Source of the DNA: VFZP01 sp043755595
Lineage (GTDB): Bacteria; Acidobacteriota; Terriglobia; Bryobacterales; Bryobacteraceae
NCBI GenBank assembly: GCA_043755595.1
Contig: JAYUSQ010000029.1
Location: forward strand, 1-64,000
DNA length: 64,000 nt
Direction: 5' to 3'
The notes below the pieces were generated by a model that saw only the letters and a program-made list of their open reading frames with translations, made no database searches and was not told the DNA's origin. The stretch's first letter is position 1, and every line of letters begins with the position of its first letter. Position numbers and translations under genes: made by a program. Positions 51,289-59,130 of this stretch are shown one piece after another.

Positions 51289-52392
51289 ATGCTATCGGTG
51301 TTCTGTTCTCCGTCCCGTTATACCCAGGGCCGCAACGCCACCGCGAAATTGGGGGAGGAGATGGCGGGTCTTGCTCTACCCGGCCCCGTCCTGATTGTCG
51401 CGGGCAGGTCCGCGCGGGCACTGCTGGAGACTGTGTGGCGCACGGCGTTGGGCGATAGCGGCTACAGCTACGCGATCCATGATTTCTCGGGCGAATGCTC
51501 TCACTCCGAAATTGCGCGCATCGTGGAAGCGGCAAAGACGGCGAAGGCGGCGACCATCATCGGCGCCGGGGGCGGCAAGGTGCTTGACGCTGCGCGAGCG
51601 ACTGCGTCCGATCTCGCACTTCCGGTGGTCAACTGCCCCACCGTCGCCTCCAGCGATGCACCCTGCAGCGCCCTGTCCGTCATCTACACCGACGAGGGCG
51701 TGTTTCAGGAATATCGGTTCTATCGCAAGAATCCGGACCTCGTTCTAGTCGATACGCAAGTGGTCGCGCAAGGGCCGCCGCGCCTGCTCGCCGCCGGCAT
51801 GGGTGATGCGCTCGCCACATGGTTTGAAGCCAAAACGTGCGCAGCGGGAAACGTTCGAAACATGCGGGGTGGCTCCTCAACCCGGAGTGCGCTCGCCCTG
51901 GCCGAACTTTGCTACCGAACGCTGATTGAGGACGGCGCGGCGGCCATGCGGTCGGTAACCGCGAAAGTTGTCACGCCATCACTCGAACGAATCGTCGAAG
52001 CCAATACGCTGTTATCGGGGCTTGGCTTTGAATCGTCGGGCTTGGCGGCAGCTCACGCGATTCATAACGGCCTGACGGCCGCACCGCCAACGCACAACTT
52101 TTTTCACGGTGAGAAGGTGGCCTTCGGTGTGATTGTGCAACTGGTCCTCGAAGGCGCGCCGCGCGCCCAATTCGACGAAGTCTTCCGCTTCTCTCATTCC
52201 GTCGGCTTACCCATCACGCTGGCCGGCATCGGGTGCGCAGACTTGTCGCGTGAACTCCTCTATCAAGTGGCCGCCCGCAGCACCGCACCCGGTGAAACGA
52301 TCCACAATGAGCCTTTCGAGGTAACTGCAGCGATGGTCGCTGACGCGATTCTGGCGGCCGACTCGGCGGGCCGTCATGCTATCGTGACATAG
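51289..52392 (+). CDS. Glycerol dehydrogenase-like (GldA family) oxidoreductase
   Basis: The 367-residue protein belongs to the iron/zinc group III alcohol dehydrogenases. NAD-binding GAGGGKVLDAARATA and NCPTVASSDAPCSALSVIY, and metal-site segments AAGMGDALATWFEAKTCA, GFESSGLAAAHAIHNGL and NFFHGEKVAFGVIVQL, match GldA. It oxidises glycerol or a related 1,2-diol to the ketone using NAD. No dihydroxyacetone kinase is nearby. It stands between the GGDEF-EAL and mazG genes. Confidence 0.92.
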   Translation: MLSVFCSPSRYTQGRNATAKLGEEMAGLALPGPVLIVAGRSARALLETVWRTALGDSGYSYAIHDFSGECSHSEIARIVEAAKTAKAATIIGAGGGKVLDAARATASDLALPVVNCPTVASSDAPCSALSVIYTDEGVFQEYRFYRKNPDLVLVDTQVVAQGPPRLLAAGMGDALATWFEAKTCAAGNVRNMRGGSSTRSALALAELCYRTLIEDGAAAMRSVTAKVVTPSLERIVEANTLLSGLGFESSGLAAAHAIHNGLTAAPPTHNFFHGEKVAFGVIVQLVLEGAPRAQFDEVFRFSHSVGLPITLAGIGCADLSRELLYQVAARSTAPGETIHNEPFEVTAAMVADAILAADSAGRHAIVT

Positions 52393-52426
52393 AGTAGTCT
52401 CCGGTCCCCCACTCGAAAAAACTGAC

Positions 52427-53245
52427 ATGTCCGAGCCCGTAGCCCCCAGTGTTTCCCCTGGCGACAAGTTCAATCGCCTGGTGGATATCATGGCTCGTTT
52501 GCGAGCCCCCGACGGTTGCCCCTGGGACCGCGAGCAGAGCCTGGACTCACTGCGAAAATACCTGGTTGAAGAAACCTATGAAGTGCTCGACGCGATTGAA
52601 GCGCGGGACTATCCAGGTCTGGCCGAAGAATTGGGCGACCTCATCCTGCAGCCGGTTTTCCAGGCACAGCTGGCCGCCGAAGCCGGGCACTTCACGATTT
52701 CCGACTCGCTCGATGCAATCATCGAAAAGCTGATCCGCCGCCATCCGCATATATTCGGCGAAGGCGAAGCGCACACGGCCGACGACGTCAAGCGGAAGTG
52801 GGATCAGATCAAGGCCGATGAGAAGAAGGCGAAAGGCGACGCTTCCAAACCTTTGCTGCACGCGGTCTCGCGCGCACAGCCGGCATTATCGGAAGCACAA
52901 GACATTACCGCGAAAGTGGCAAAGGTTGGTTTCGATTGGCCTTCCACGCGCGAGGTCTTCGACAAACTGCAAGAGGAAGTGGCCGAACTTCAGCAGGCGA
53001 TTGAGTCAGGCGACCAGGCGGCCCAGCAGGACGAATTGGGCGACTTACTATTCGTCGTGGTAAATCTCGCGCGGAAGTTATCGCTGGATTCGGAAATCTC
53101 TTTGCGTGACGCCAATCGTAAGTTTCGCGATCGATTTGCGTTCGTCGAAACCGCGCTCGCGGCGCAAGGAAATCCGCTCGGCGTAGCATCGCTCGAGGAA
53201 ATGGAGGAGCAGTGGCGGCAGGCAAAAATAGCGCTCCAACGATAG
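52427..53245 (+). CDS. mazG: Nucleoside triphosphate pyrophosphohydrolase MazG
   Basis: The 272-residue enzyme has the two MazG domains: RLRAPDGCPWDREQSLDSLR, YLVEETYEVLDAIEARDYPG, LAEELGDLILQPVFQAQLAA, and the C-terminal EEVAELQQAIESGDQAAQQD then ELGDLLFVVVNLARKLSLDS. The acidic EExxE...ED metal sites are present in both. MazG converts dNTP/NTP, including damaged ones, to the monophosphates. It overlaps the next gene by 34 bp. Confidence 0.95.
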   Translation: MSEPVAPSVSPGDKFNRLVDIMARLRAPDGCPWDREQSLDSLRKYLVEETYEVLDAIEARDYPGLAEELGDLILQPVFQAQLAAEAGHFTISDSLDAIIEKLIRRHPHIFGEGEAHTADDVKRKWDQIKADEKKAKGDASKPLLHAVSRAQPALSEAQDITAKVAKVGFDWPSTREVFDKLQEEVAELQQAIESGDQAAQQDELGDLLFVVVNLARKLSLDSEISLRDANRKFRDRFAFVETALAAQGNPLGVASLEEMEEQWRQAKIALQR

Positions 53246-53970
53246 TTGTTCGAGCCCTGGAAACGCCCGAGGATTTTCGCGGCTGCGTTCGGTTGCAACA
53301 GGAAGTCTGGGGCTTCTCCGATGAAGACTCACTGCCGGTGCGGCTGTTCATCGTCGCGCGCCGGATAGGCGGCCAGGTCTTCGGCGCATTCGATGGGGCC
53401 GAACTCATCGGATTTTGCGTGGCGCTGCCGGGGCTGAAACCGGACGGCGGGAATTATCTGCACAGCAACATGCTCGGCGTGCGGGAGAAGTATCGCGATC
53501 TTGGCCTCGGCCGCCGGCTGAAACTAGCCCAGCGCGATGACGCTTTAGCGCGCGGCGTGCAACTGATCGAGTGGACTTTCGACCCCTTCGAATTGAAAAA
53601 CGCGTTCTTCAACATGGAGCGCTTGGGCGCGGTCGTTCAACGCTATGTTCTCAATCAATACGGAATTACGTCGAGCGCATTACATGGCGGCTTGCCTACC
53701 GATCGGTGTACTGCCGAATGGTTCCTGAACAGCGATCGCGTCATTGCCGCGGCCGCGGGCCGGCCTGTCCCCAAGCCGCCAATCGAAGAACGCATTGAGG
53801 TGCGAGGCGACTTCGGCAATTTGAAGCGGACCGATCCCGATCGGGCCCGCGAAGTACAGAAGATTACCGGCGAAGCTTTCGTCGACGCATTCCGGCGCGG
53901 CCTCGCCGTGGTTGGCGTCGAGAAGACGCCGGCAGGCGGCGAGTATTTACTGGGAAGGTGGAAGCCCTGA
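53212..53970 (+). CDS. GNAT family N-acetyl/succinyl-transferase
   Basis: The 252-residue protein has the GNAT core: PEDFRGCVRLQQEVWGFSDE, LIGFCVALPGLKPDGGNYLH and LGVREKYRDLGLGRRLKLAQ (V/LGxxxxxRxxGxGxxL acyl-CoA motif). EWTFDPFELKNAFFNMERLG is typical of the COG3375 group. Genes of this group often sit beside MenC-type racemases, where an acyl-CoA transferase makes the N-succinyl-amino-acid substrate. Here the stop overlaps the next gene's ATG by one base, so the same pairing is inferred. Confidence 0.85.
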   Translation: MAAGKNSAPTIVVRALETPEDFRGCVRLQQEVWGFSDEDSLPVRLFIVARRIGGQVFGAFDGAELIGFCVALPGLKPDGGNYLHSNMLGVREKYRDLGLGRRLKLAQRDDALARGVQLIEWTFDPFELKNAFFNMERLGAVVQRYVLNQYGITSSALHGGLPTDRCTAEWFLNSDRVIAAAAGRPVPKPPIEERIEVRGDFGNLKRTDPDRAREVQKITGEAFVDAFRRGLAVVGVEKTPAGGEYLLGRWKP

Positions 53971-55085
53971 TGTCGTTCAAGATCGACCGCGTGCGGCTGC
54001 GCGAGATTCGAATGCCGCTGGTCCATTTCTTTGAAACCAGTTTTGGCCGCACCTACGAGCGCAGCATGGTGCTGGTGGAAGTCGTGTCCGATGGCGTTTC
54101 CGGATGGGGCGAAGCGACCGTGGGGGAGAACCCCTTCTACAACGAAGAGTGGACACTGTCGGCCTGGCACATCGTGCGCGACTACGCCGCCCCTCGCCTG
54201 CTTGGCCAGACCCTGGCCGATGCCGAAGCCGTGGATCCGCTGACGCACCACATTCGCGGACACAACATGGCGCGGGGCGGAATCGAGGCGGCGGTCTGGG
54301 ATCTACAGGCGCGGCTCAACGGCAATCCGCTTTGGAAAGAAATCGGCGGCGGCGCTCGCCAGGAGATTTCCTGCGGCGTCTCGATCGGCATTCAAAACAA
54401 TGTGGCGGACCTGCTGGAGAAGATCTCAACCGAAGTCGACGCCGGGTACCAGCGCATCAAGATCAAGATCAAACCGGGTTGGGACTACGACGTCATCAAG
54501 GCTGTGCGCCAGGAGTTCCCCAACATCAAGTTGATGGGCGACGCGAATTCCGCCTATACGCTCGCCGACATCGATGGGCTCAGGCGATTGGATGAGTTCA
54601 ACCTGATGATGCTGGAGCAGCCGCTGGGGCACGACGAGATTTACGATCATGCCGAGCTGCAAGCGAAGTTGCTGACGCCCATTTGTCTGGACGAGTGCAT
54701 CCGCTCGGCGCACCAAGCCGAGCAGGCGATCCGGATCGGCGCCTGCAAGATCGTCAATATCAAGCTGGGACGCGTGGGCGGCTTCGGCGAGGCCAAGCGG
54801 GTACACGATGTGTGCGAACGCAACCGCATTCCGGTCTGGTGTGGCGGAATGCTGGAGGCAGGCGTCGGCCGCGCGCATAACATCGCACTTTCGACGCTGC
54901 CCAATTTCGTTCTGCCCGGCGATGTCTCGGCCAGCAAGCGGTATTGGAAACGGGATGTGATCGATCCTTGGGTGGAAGTTTCTCCGCAAGGCACGATCGC
55001 CGTTCCTGACGGCCCGGGATTCGGCTACCCCCTCGACACTGCATTCCTCGATTCCATCACCAGGCGGCAAGAGGAATTGCGTTGA
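53970..55085 (+). CDS. MenC/N-acylamino-acid-racemase-like enolase-superfamily protein
   Basis: ATG 53970 (371 aa). The barrel carries the muconate-lactonising-type set: Lys164-x-Lys166 in RIKIKIKPGWD, Asp191 in MGDANSAY, Glu216 in MMLEQPLG, Asp241 in CLDECIRS and Lys265 in VNIKLGRVGGF. The N-terminal capping domain (RVRLREIRMPLVHFFETSFG, RTYERSMVLVEV) matches o-succinylbenzoate synthase/NSAR proteins. The same enzymes make menaquinone precursor or racemise N-succinyl amino acids. With a coupled GNAT gene and no other men gene here, racemase is more likely. Confidence 0.9.
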   Translation: MSFKIDRVRLREIRMPLVHFFETSFGRTYERSMVLVEVVSDGVSGWGEATVGENPFYNEEWTLSAWHIVRDYAAPRLLGQTLADAEAVDPLTHHIRGHNMARGGIEAAVWDLQARLNGNPLWKEIGGGARQEISCGVSIGIQNNVADLLEKISTEVDAGYQRIKIKIKPGWDYDVIKAVRQEFPNIKLMGDANSAYTLADIDGLRRLDEFNLMMLEQPLGHDEIYDHAELQAKLLTPICLDECIRSAHQAEQAIRIGACKIVNIKLGRVGGFGEAKRVHDVCERNRIPVWCGGMLEAGVGRAHNIALSTLPNFVLPGDVSASKRYWKRDVIDPWVEVSPQGTIAVPDGPGFGYPLDTAFLDSITRRQEELR

Positions 55086-55966
55086 GCGAGGAAGGCGGCT
55101 CTCGAAGGAGGCTCCACGCGCTGCTCGCCTTCATGGTGTTCGTCTGGAGCATTAACTTTATCGTCGCCAAGAATGCTTTGAATGAGTTTTCCCCGCTCCT
55201 CTTGGGAGCCCTTCGATTTACGGTTGGCGGACTGTTCGTGTTGCCGATTTATCTTTGGTCCAAACGCAATTCCCAGGGGCCGCCGCTGTCGATCTCGTGG
55301 AAGGTGCTCGCACTCGGCGTGGTCGGCGTAGCGGCGAATCAGTTTCTCTTTCTTCTCGGCTTGATGCGCACAACGGTGGCTCATGCGGCAATTCTCATCG
55401 CCTTGACGCCAGTGATGGTGCTGCTGCTTTCCGCGTGGGTGGGGCATGAGCGAATCACATCCGGCAAAGCCGTTGGGCTAGCACTGGCGCTCTCTGGCGT
55501 AGCGGTGCTGCAGGGGCGCGCGTTGCTTGGCGGGCACGGCTCAATGCTCGGCGATGTTTTCGTCCTTCTGGCCGGCCTGGCGTTCGCTATCTTCACTGTG
55601 GGCGGCAAAGAAATTCGCCAACGCTACGACGGGCTCACTATGGCCACGATCGCTTACGTGGGCAGCGCCGCGTTGCTTTCGCCCGTCACGTTATGGCTGG
55701 CTTCGAGTTTTGATTTCTCCGGTGTCACCTGGGTTGGATGGGTCAGCGTAGTTTACATGGCGACTTTCCCGTCGGTCATCGCTTACCTGATCTTCTTTCA
55801 CGCCTTACGATTCATGCCATCGTCGCAGGTCTCCAGGCTCGCGTATTTACAGCCCTTTATCGCAACCATGTTCGCTGTGCCGATCCTGGGTGAGAAAGTT
55901 ACAGCCTCTCTGGTCACGGGCGGCGCTCTCGTCTTGGCCGGAGTGTTCTGGGCGGAGCGGCGATGA
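55082..55966 (+). CDS. EamA/DMT family transporter
   Basis: The TTG-started 294-residue protein (TTGA overlap) has ten helices in two EamA repeats. LLAFMVFVWSINFIVAKNAL starts repeat 1, LLGALRFTVGGLFVLPIYL follows, and repeat 2 includes GDVFVLLAGLAFAIFTVGGK and FHALRFMPSSQVSRLAYLQP. It probably exports metabolites such as amino acids. It is coupled to the racemase and MFS genes, suggesting export or import of the modified amino acid. Confidence 0.9.
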   Translation: MSEEGGSRRRLHALLAFMVFVWSINFIVAKNALNEFSPLLLGALRFTVGGLFVLPIYLWSKRNSQGPPLSISWKVLALGVVGVAANQFLFLLGLMRTTVAHAAILIALTPVMVLLLSAWVGHERITSGKAVGLALALSGVAVLQGRALLGGHGSMLGDVFVLLAGLAFAIFTVGGKEIRQRYDGLTMATIAYVGSAALLSPVTLWLASSFDFSGVTWVGWVSVVYMATFPSVIAYLIFFHALRFMPSSQVSRLAYLQPFIATMFAVPILGEKVTASLVTGGALVLAGVFWAERR

Positions 55967-57258
55967 GCGATTTCACCAATCTACTTCGCCGGAACACCAA
56001 CTACCGCTACACCTGGCTCGGACAGATCGTCAGCGAAGTGGGCGATCACTTCAACAACATCGCAGTCTTCTCTTTAGTGATGGCGCAGACTCATTCAGGC
56101 AAGCTGGTGAGCGGCGTGCTACTCTCACGCGGTCTCGCGGTTCTAGCGGCTGGGCCACTCGCTGGCGTTCTGCTGGACCGGTTTGACCGGCGCCAGATGA
56201 TGATCTGGTCCGATCTGTTTCGCGCCGTGATCGCCGTCGCCTTCAGTCTCTGTCTCATCTATCCGAGTATCTGGCTCGTCTACACGCTGAGTGCGCTGCT
56301 CATGTTCGCGTCGCCGTTCTTTACAAGCGGGCGGGCTTCGATTCTTCCAACAATCGCCAGTAAAGACGAGTTACACACGGCTAACTCGCTGACACAAACC
56401 ACGCAGTGGACCGCGCTCGCCGTTGGCACGATGTTGGGCGGCGCCAGCGTCGCGAAGTTTGGTTATGAATGGGCGTTCGTCTTCAACGGACTTTCGTTCA
56501 TGTTCTCCGCCCTCTGTATTTCACGGCTGAAGGTGGTCAAAGGCTTCCGCGCCGAGCGAGGCGATTCGTTGACGGAAGACAAGACCGTCCAACCTTGGCA
56601 CGATTATCTGGAGGGCCTGCGTTACATCAAGCGCGCTCCGTTGCTGTTGGGAGTCACTGGATTGACGATCGGCTGGGCGACCGGCGGCGGCGCAGCGCAG
56701 GTCTTATTCACTTTGTTCGGTGAACGAGTGTTCGACCGCGGCCCTGCAGGCATCGGCGAAGTCTGGGGATGCGCCGCGCTAGGACTGCTCGCCGGCGGAG
56801 CCGTGGCGCACCGGATCGGCCCCCGGCTGAGTTTCAACGGCTATAAGTGGACGGTGGCCGGAGTGTATCTCATCCACGGAATAGCCTACGTGCTTTTCAG
56901 TCAGATGCAGCACTACTGGGCGGCGCTGCTTTTCATCGCACTCTCACGCGCTGCGATCGCCATCAGTGCCGTGCTCAACATGACGCAACTGCTTCGCCAC
57001 GTGGCGAACAACTACCGCGGGCGTGTGTTCTCGACGCTCGAAACGGCGAACTGGGGAACGATGATGCTTTCGATGACGGCGTGCGGCTGGGCTTCGGACT
57101 ACTACAGTCCGCGCGATATTGGATTCTGGAGCGGCATTATGAGCGCACTCACCGCGATCCCCTGGTCCATCGCCATACTGGCCGGGAAGCTTCCCGAGCC
57201 CCCGCTCGATGGCATCGATCCCGACGACGTGGAAGTACACGGAGAACCGAATGTCTAA
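55963..57258 (+). CDS. MFS transporter
   Basis: The 431-residue protein has about twelve helices and the MFS loop signature, LLDRFDRRQMMIWSDLFRAV after helix 2. YRYTWLGQIVSEVGDHFNNI and LHTANSLTQTTQWTALAVGT are typical of the enterobactin-exporter-like/MFS_3 type. It overlaps the EamA gene by 4 bp and the SDR gene by 8 bp. Substrate unknown; an efflux pump is plausible. Confidence 0.9.
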   Translation: MSDFTNLLRRNTNYRYTWLGQIVSEVGDHFNNIAVFSLVMAQTHSGKLVSGVLLSRGLAVLAAGPLAGVLLDRFDRRQMMIWSDLFRAVIAVAFSLCLIYPSIWLVYTLSALLMFASPFFTSGRASILPTIASKDELHTANSLTQTTQWTALAVGTMLGGASVAKFGYEWAFVFNGLSFMFSALCISRLKVVKGFRAERGDSLTEDKTVQPWHDYLEGLRYIKRAPLLLGVTGLTIGWATGGGAAQVLFTLFGERVFDRGPAGIGEVWGCAALGLLAGGAVAHRIGPRLSFNGYKWTVAGVYLIHGIAYVLFSQMQHYWAALLFIALSRAAIAISAVLNMTQLLRHVANNYRGRVFSTLETANWGTMMLSMTACGWASDYYSPRDIGFWSGIMSALTAIPWSIAILAGKLPEPPLDGIDPDDVEVHGEPNV

Positions 57259-57976
57259 CTCAACATTGCAAGGCAAAGTCGTGCTGGTGACTGGCGCCGC
57301 CAAGCGCATCGGCCGGGGCATTGCGCTCCGGCTGGCGAAGGAAGGCGCGCGCGTCGCGATTCATTATTCGTCGTCCAAGGACGAAGCGCAAGCCACCGCG
57401 GAAGAGTGCGGCAACGCTCCGGTGTTCCGGGCGGATCTTGAAAAAGTCGGCGAGATCGAGCGGCTGTTCGCCGATATCGAAGCCCACTTCGGGCGCTTGG
57501 ATGGCCTGGTCAACAACGCCGCGCGCTTCACTCGCTTCCATCCATTCGATGTCACTGAGAAGGATTGGGATTTCATTCACTCGGTTAATTTGAAGGCCAC
57601 GTTTTTCTGCTGCCAGCAAGGCGGCAAGCTAATGATGAAGTCCGGCGGCGGGCGCATCGTCAACATCAGTTCACTCGGCGGCATTCGCCCGTGGGCCGAA
57701 CATGCCCACTACTGCGCGTCGAAGGCCGGCGTCATCATGATGACCAAGGCGCTTGCGAAAGCGCTGGCCCCCGCGATCACCGTGAACTCTGTCGCGCCAG
57801 GCGTGATCCCGTTCAACGACGTAAATCCGCGCATGCAGGAGTTGATCGACGCGACGCCGGCAGATCGTGCAGGAACCGCAGACGAGATCGCCGACGCCGT
57901 CGTGTTTTTTCTGAAGGCATCTAACTTCGTCACCGGCGAGTTGATTACCGTCGATGGCGGCTTGAATCTGCGATAG
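57251..57976 (+). CDS. Short-chain dehydrogenase/reductase
   Basis: ATG 57251 gives 241 aa; the frame is open upstream within the MFS gene. TGAAKRIGRGIALRLAKEG (TGxxxxIG), NNAARF, IVNISSLGGIRPWAEHAHY with catalytic Ser and YCASK, and PADRAGTADEIADAVVFFL are complete. IHYSSSKDEA after the second strand suggests NADP. It is nearest to pteridine-reductase-like/FabG-like SDRs. It ends the coupled run that starts with mazG. Confidence 0.93.
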   Translation: MSNSTLQGKVVLVTGAAKRIGRGIALRLAKEGARVAIHYSSSKDEAQATAEECGNAPVFRADLEKVGEIERLFADIEAHFGRLDGLVNNAARFTRFHPFDVTEKDWDFIHSVNLKATFFCCQQGGKLMMKSGGGRIVNISSLGGIRPWAEHAHYCASKAGVIMMTKALAKALAPAITVNSVAPGVIPFNDVNPRMQELIDATPADRAGTADEIADAVVFFLKASNFVTGELITVDGGLNLR

Positions 57977-57994
57977 CCACCTACAATAGGAGCG

Positions 57995-59077
57995 ATGCGT
58001 TTACTCATCGTTCTATTGGCCGCTCTATCGACCCTGCCAGCTCAGGAGAAGATCCGCGTCGGCATCGCTGGCTTGGCGCATGGCCATGCGCAGGGATTCT
58101 TCCGCACCGCGCTTGACCGCGCGGATATTGAAATCGTGGGCATTTCGGAGCCGGACTCGACCACCGTCGATTCCTATCTCAAACGCTTCCCGAAGCTGGA
58201 CCGTTCTCTCATTCATGCCAGCCACGCGGCGATGCTGGACAAAGCCAAGCCCGAAGCCGTGATGATCTTCGGTTCAACGTTTGACCATAAAGAAATCGTC
58301 GAACTCTGCGCTGCGCGCCGTATCCACGTGATGATGGAGAAGCCGCTCGCGGTTTCGATGGAACATGCGCGTGCGATGGCTGATGCCGCGCGGCGCTCTG
58401 GCATCCACGTGCTGGTCAACTACGAGACCACCTGGTATCCGGTGAATACGCCGATCTGGCGGATGGTGCATGACGAAAAGAAGTTCGGCGAGATCCGGCG
58501 CATCGTCACGCACTACGGCCATCAGGGACCGAAGGAAATTGGCGTAGGCCCGGAGTTTCTGAGTTGGCTGACCGACCCCACCAAAAATGGCGCGGGCGCG
58601 CTGTTCGACTTCGGCTGCTACGGCGCCAACTTCGCCACTTGGCTCTTCGACAACCAACGGCCCGATTCAGTGACTGCGGTGGCGCACGTCAACAAGCCCG
58701 ATGTTTACCCGAGGGTGGATGACGAAGCGACAGTCACCGTCCAGTATCCGAAGGCGCAAGTCATCATTCAACCTTCTTGGAACTGGCCAGTGGCGCGAAA
58801 AGACATGGAGGTTTACGGACAGACCGGGTACCTGATCACATCGAATCGCGCGGACTATCGATTTCGCGCGCCGGGGGCTAAGCAAGACGAAATGGTCACA
58901 GCGCCACCCTTGACTGCTCCGGATGACGACGTGGTTCGTTACTTGACAGCAGTGGTGCGAGGCAAGCTGAAACCGACCGGGTTATCCAGCCTGGAGAATA
59001 ACTTGATCGTCACCGAGATCCTGACCGCAGCGCGCGAATCCGCTCGCGTTGGCCGTACAATTTACTTCAAGCGGTAG
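57995..59077 (+). CDS. Exported Gfo/Idh/MocA family oxidoreductase
   Basis: The 360-residue protein begins with a signal-peptide-like MRLLIVLLAALSTLPAQ, then the Rossmann motif KIRVGIAGLAHGHAQGFFRT. HVMMEKPLAVSMEHARAMAD is the EKP catalytic segment and HVLVNYETTWYPV the next. The C-terminal half is the dimer domain (GALFDFGCYGANFATWLFDN). Because NAD(P) is scarce in the periplasm, such proteins in Bacteroidota and Acidobacteriota are thought to keep a tightly bound cofactor. The substrate is probably a sugar. No Tat RR motif is seen. Confidence 0.88.
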   Translation: MRLLIVLLAALSTLPAQEKIRVGIAGLAHGHAQGFFRTALDRADIEIVGISEPDSTTVDSYLKRFPKLDRSLIHASHAAMLDKAKPEAVMIFGSTFDHKEIVELCAARRIHVMMEKPLAVSMEHARAMADAARRSGIHVLVNYETTWYPVNTPIWRMVHDEKKFGEIRRIVTHYGHQGPKEIGVGPEFLSWLTDPTKNGAGALFDFGCYGANFATWLFDNQRPDSVTAVAHVNKPDVYPRVDDEATVTVQYPKAQVIIQPSWNWPVARKDMEVYGQTGYLITSNRADYRFRAPGAKQDEMVTAPPLTAPDDDVVRYLTAVVRGKLKPTGLSSLENNLIVTEILTAARESARVGRTIYFKR

Positions 59078-59120
59078 GACAGACCTCCCGGTCTGTCCGC
59101 GACCGGCAAGGATGCCGGTC
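59077..59120. repeat. Tandem perfect hairpins between convergent genes
   Basis: GGACAGACC-TCCC-GGTCTGTCC (59077-59098) is followed by GACCGGCA-AGGA-TGCCGGTC (59101-59120). Both stems are perfect (9 and 8 bp). They fill the gap between the oxidoreductase and aspS stops and resemble a REP/BIME-like dispersed element or a bidirectional terminator; there is no T-run. Confidence 0.65.
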
Positions 59121-59130
59121 CCACTTGCGT

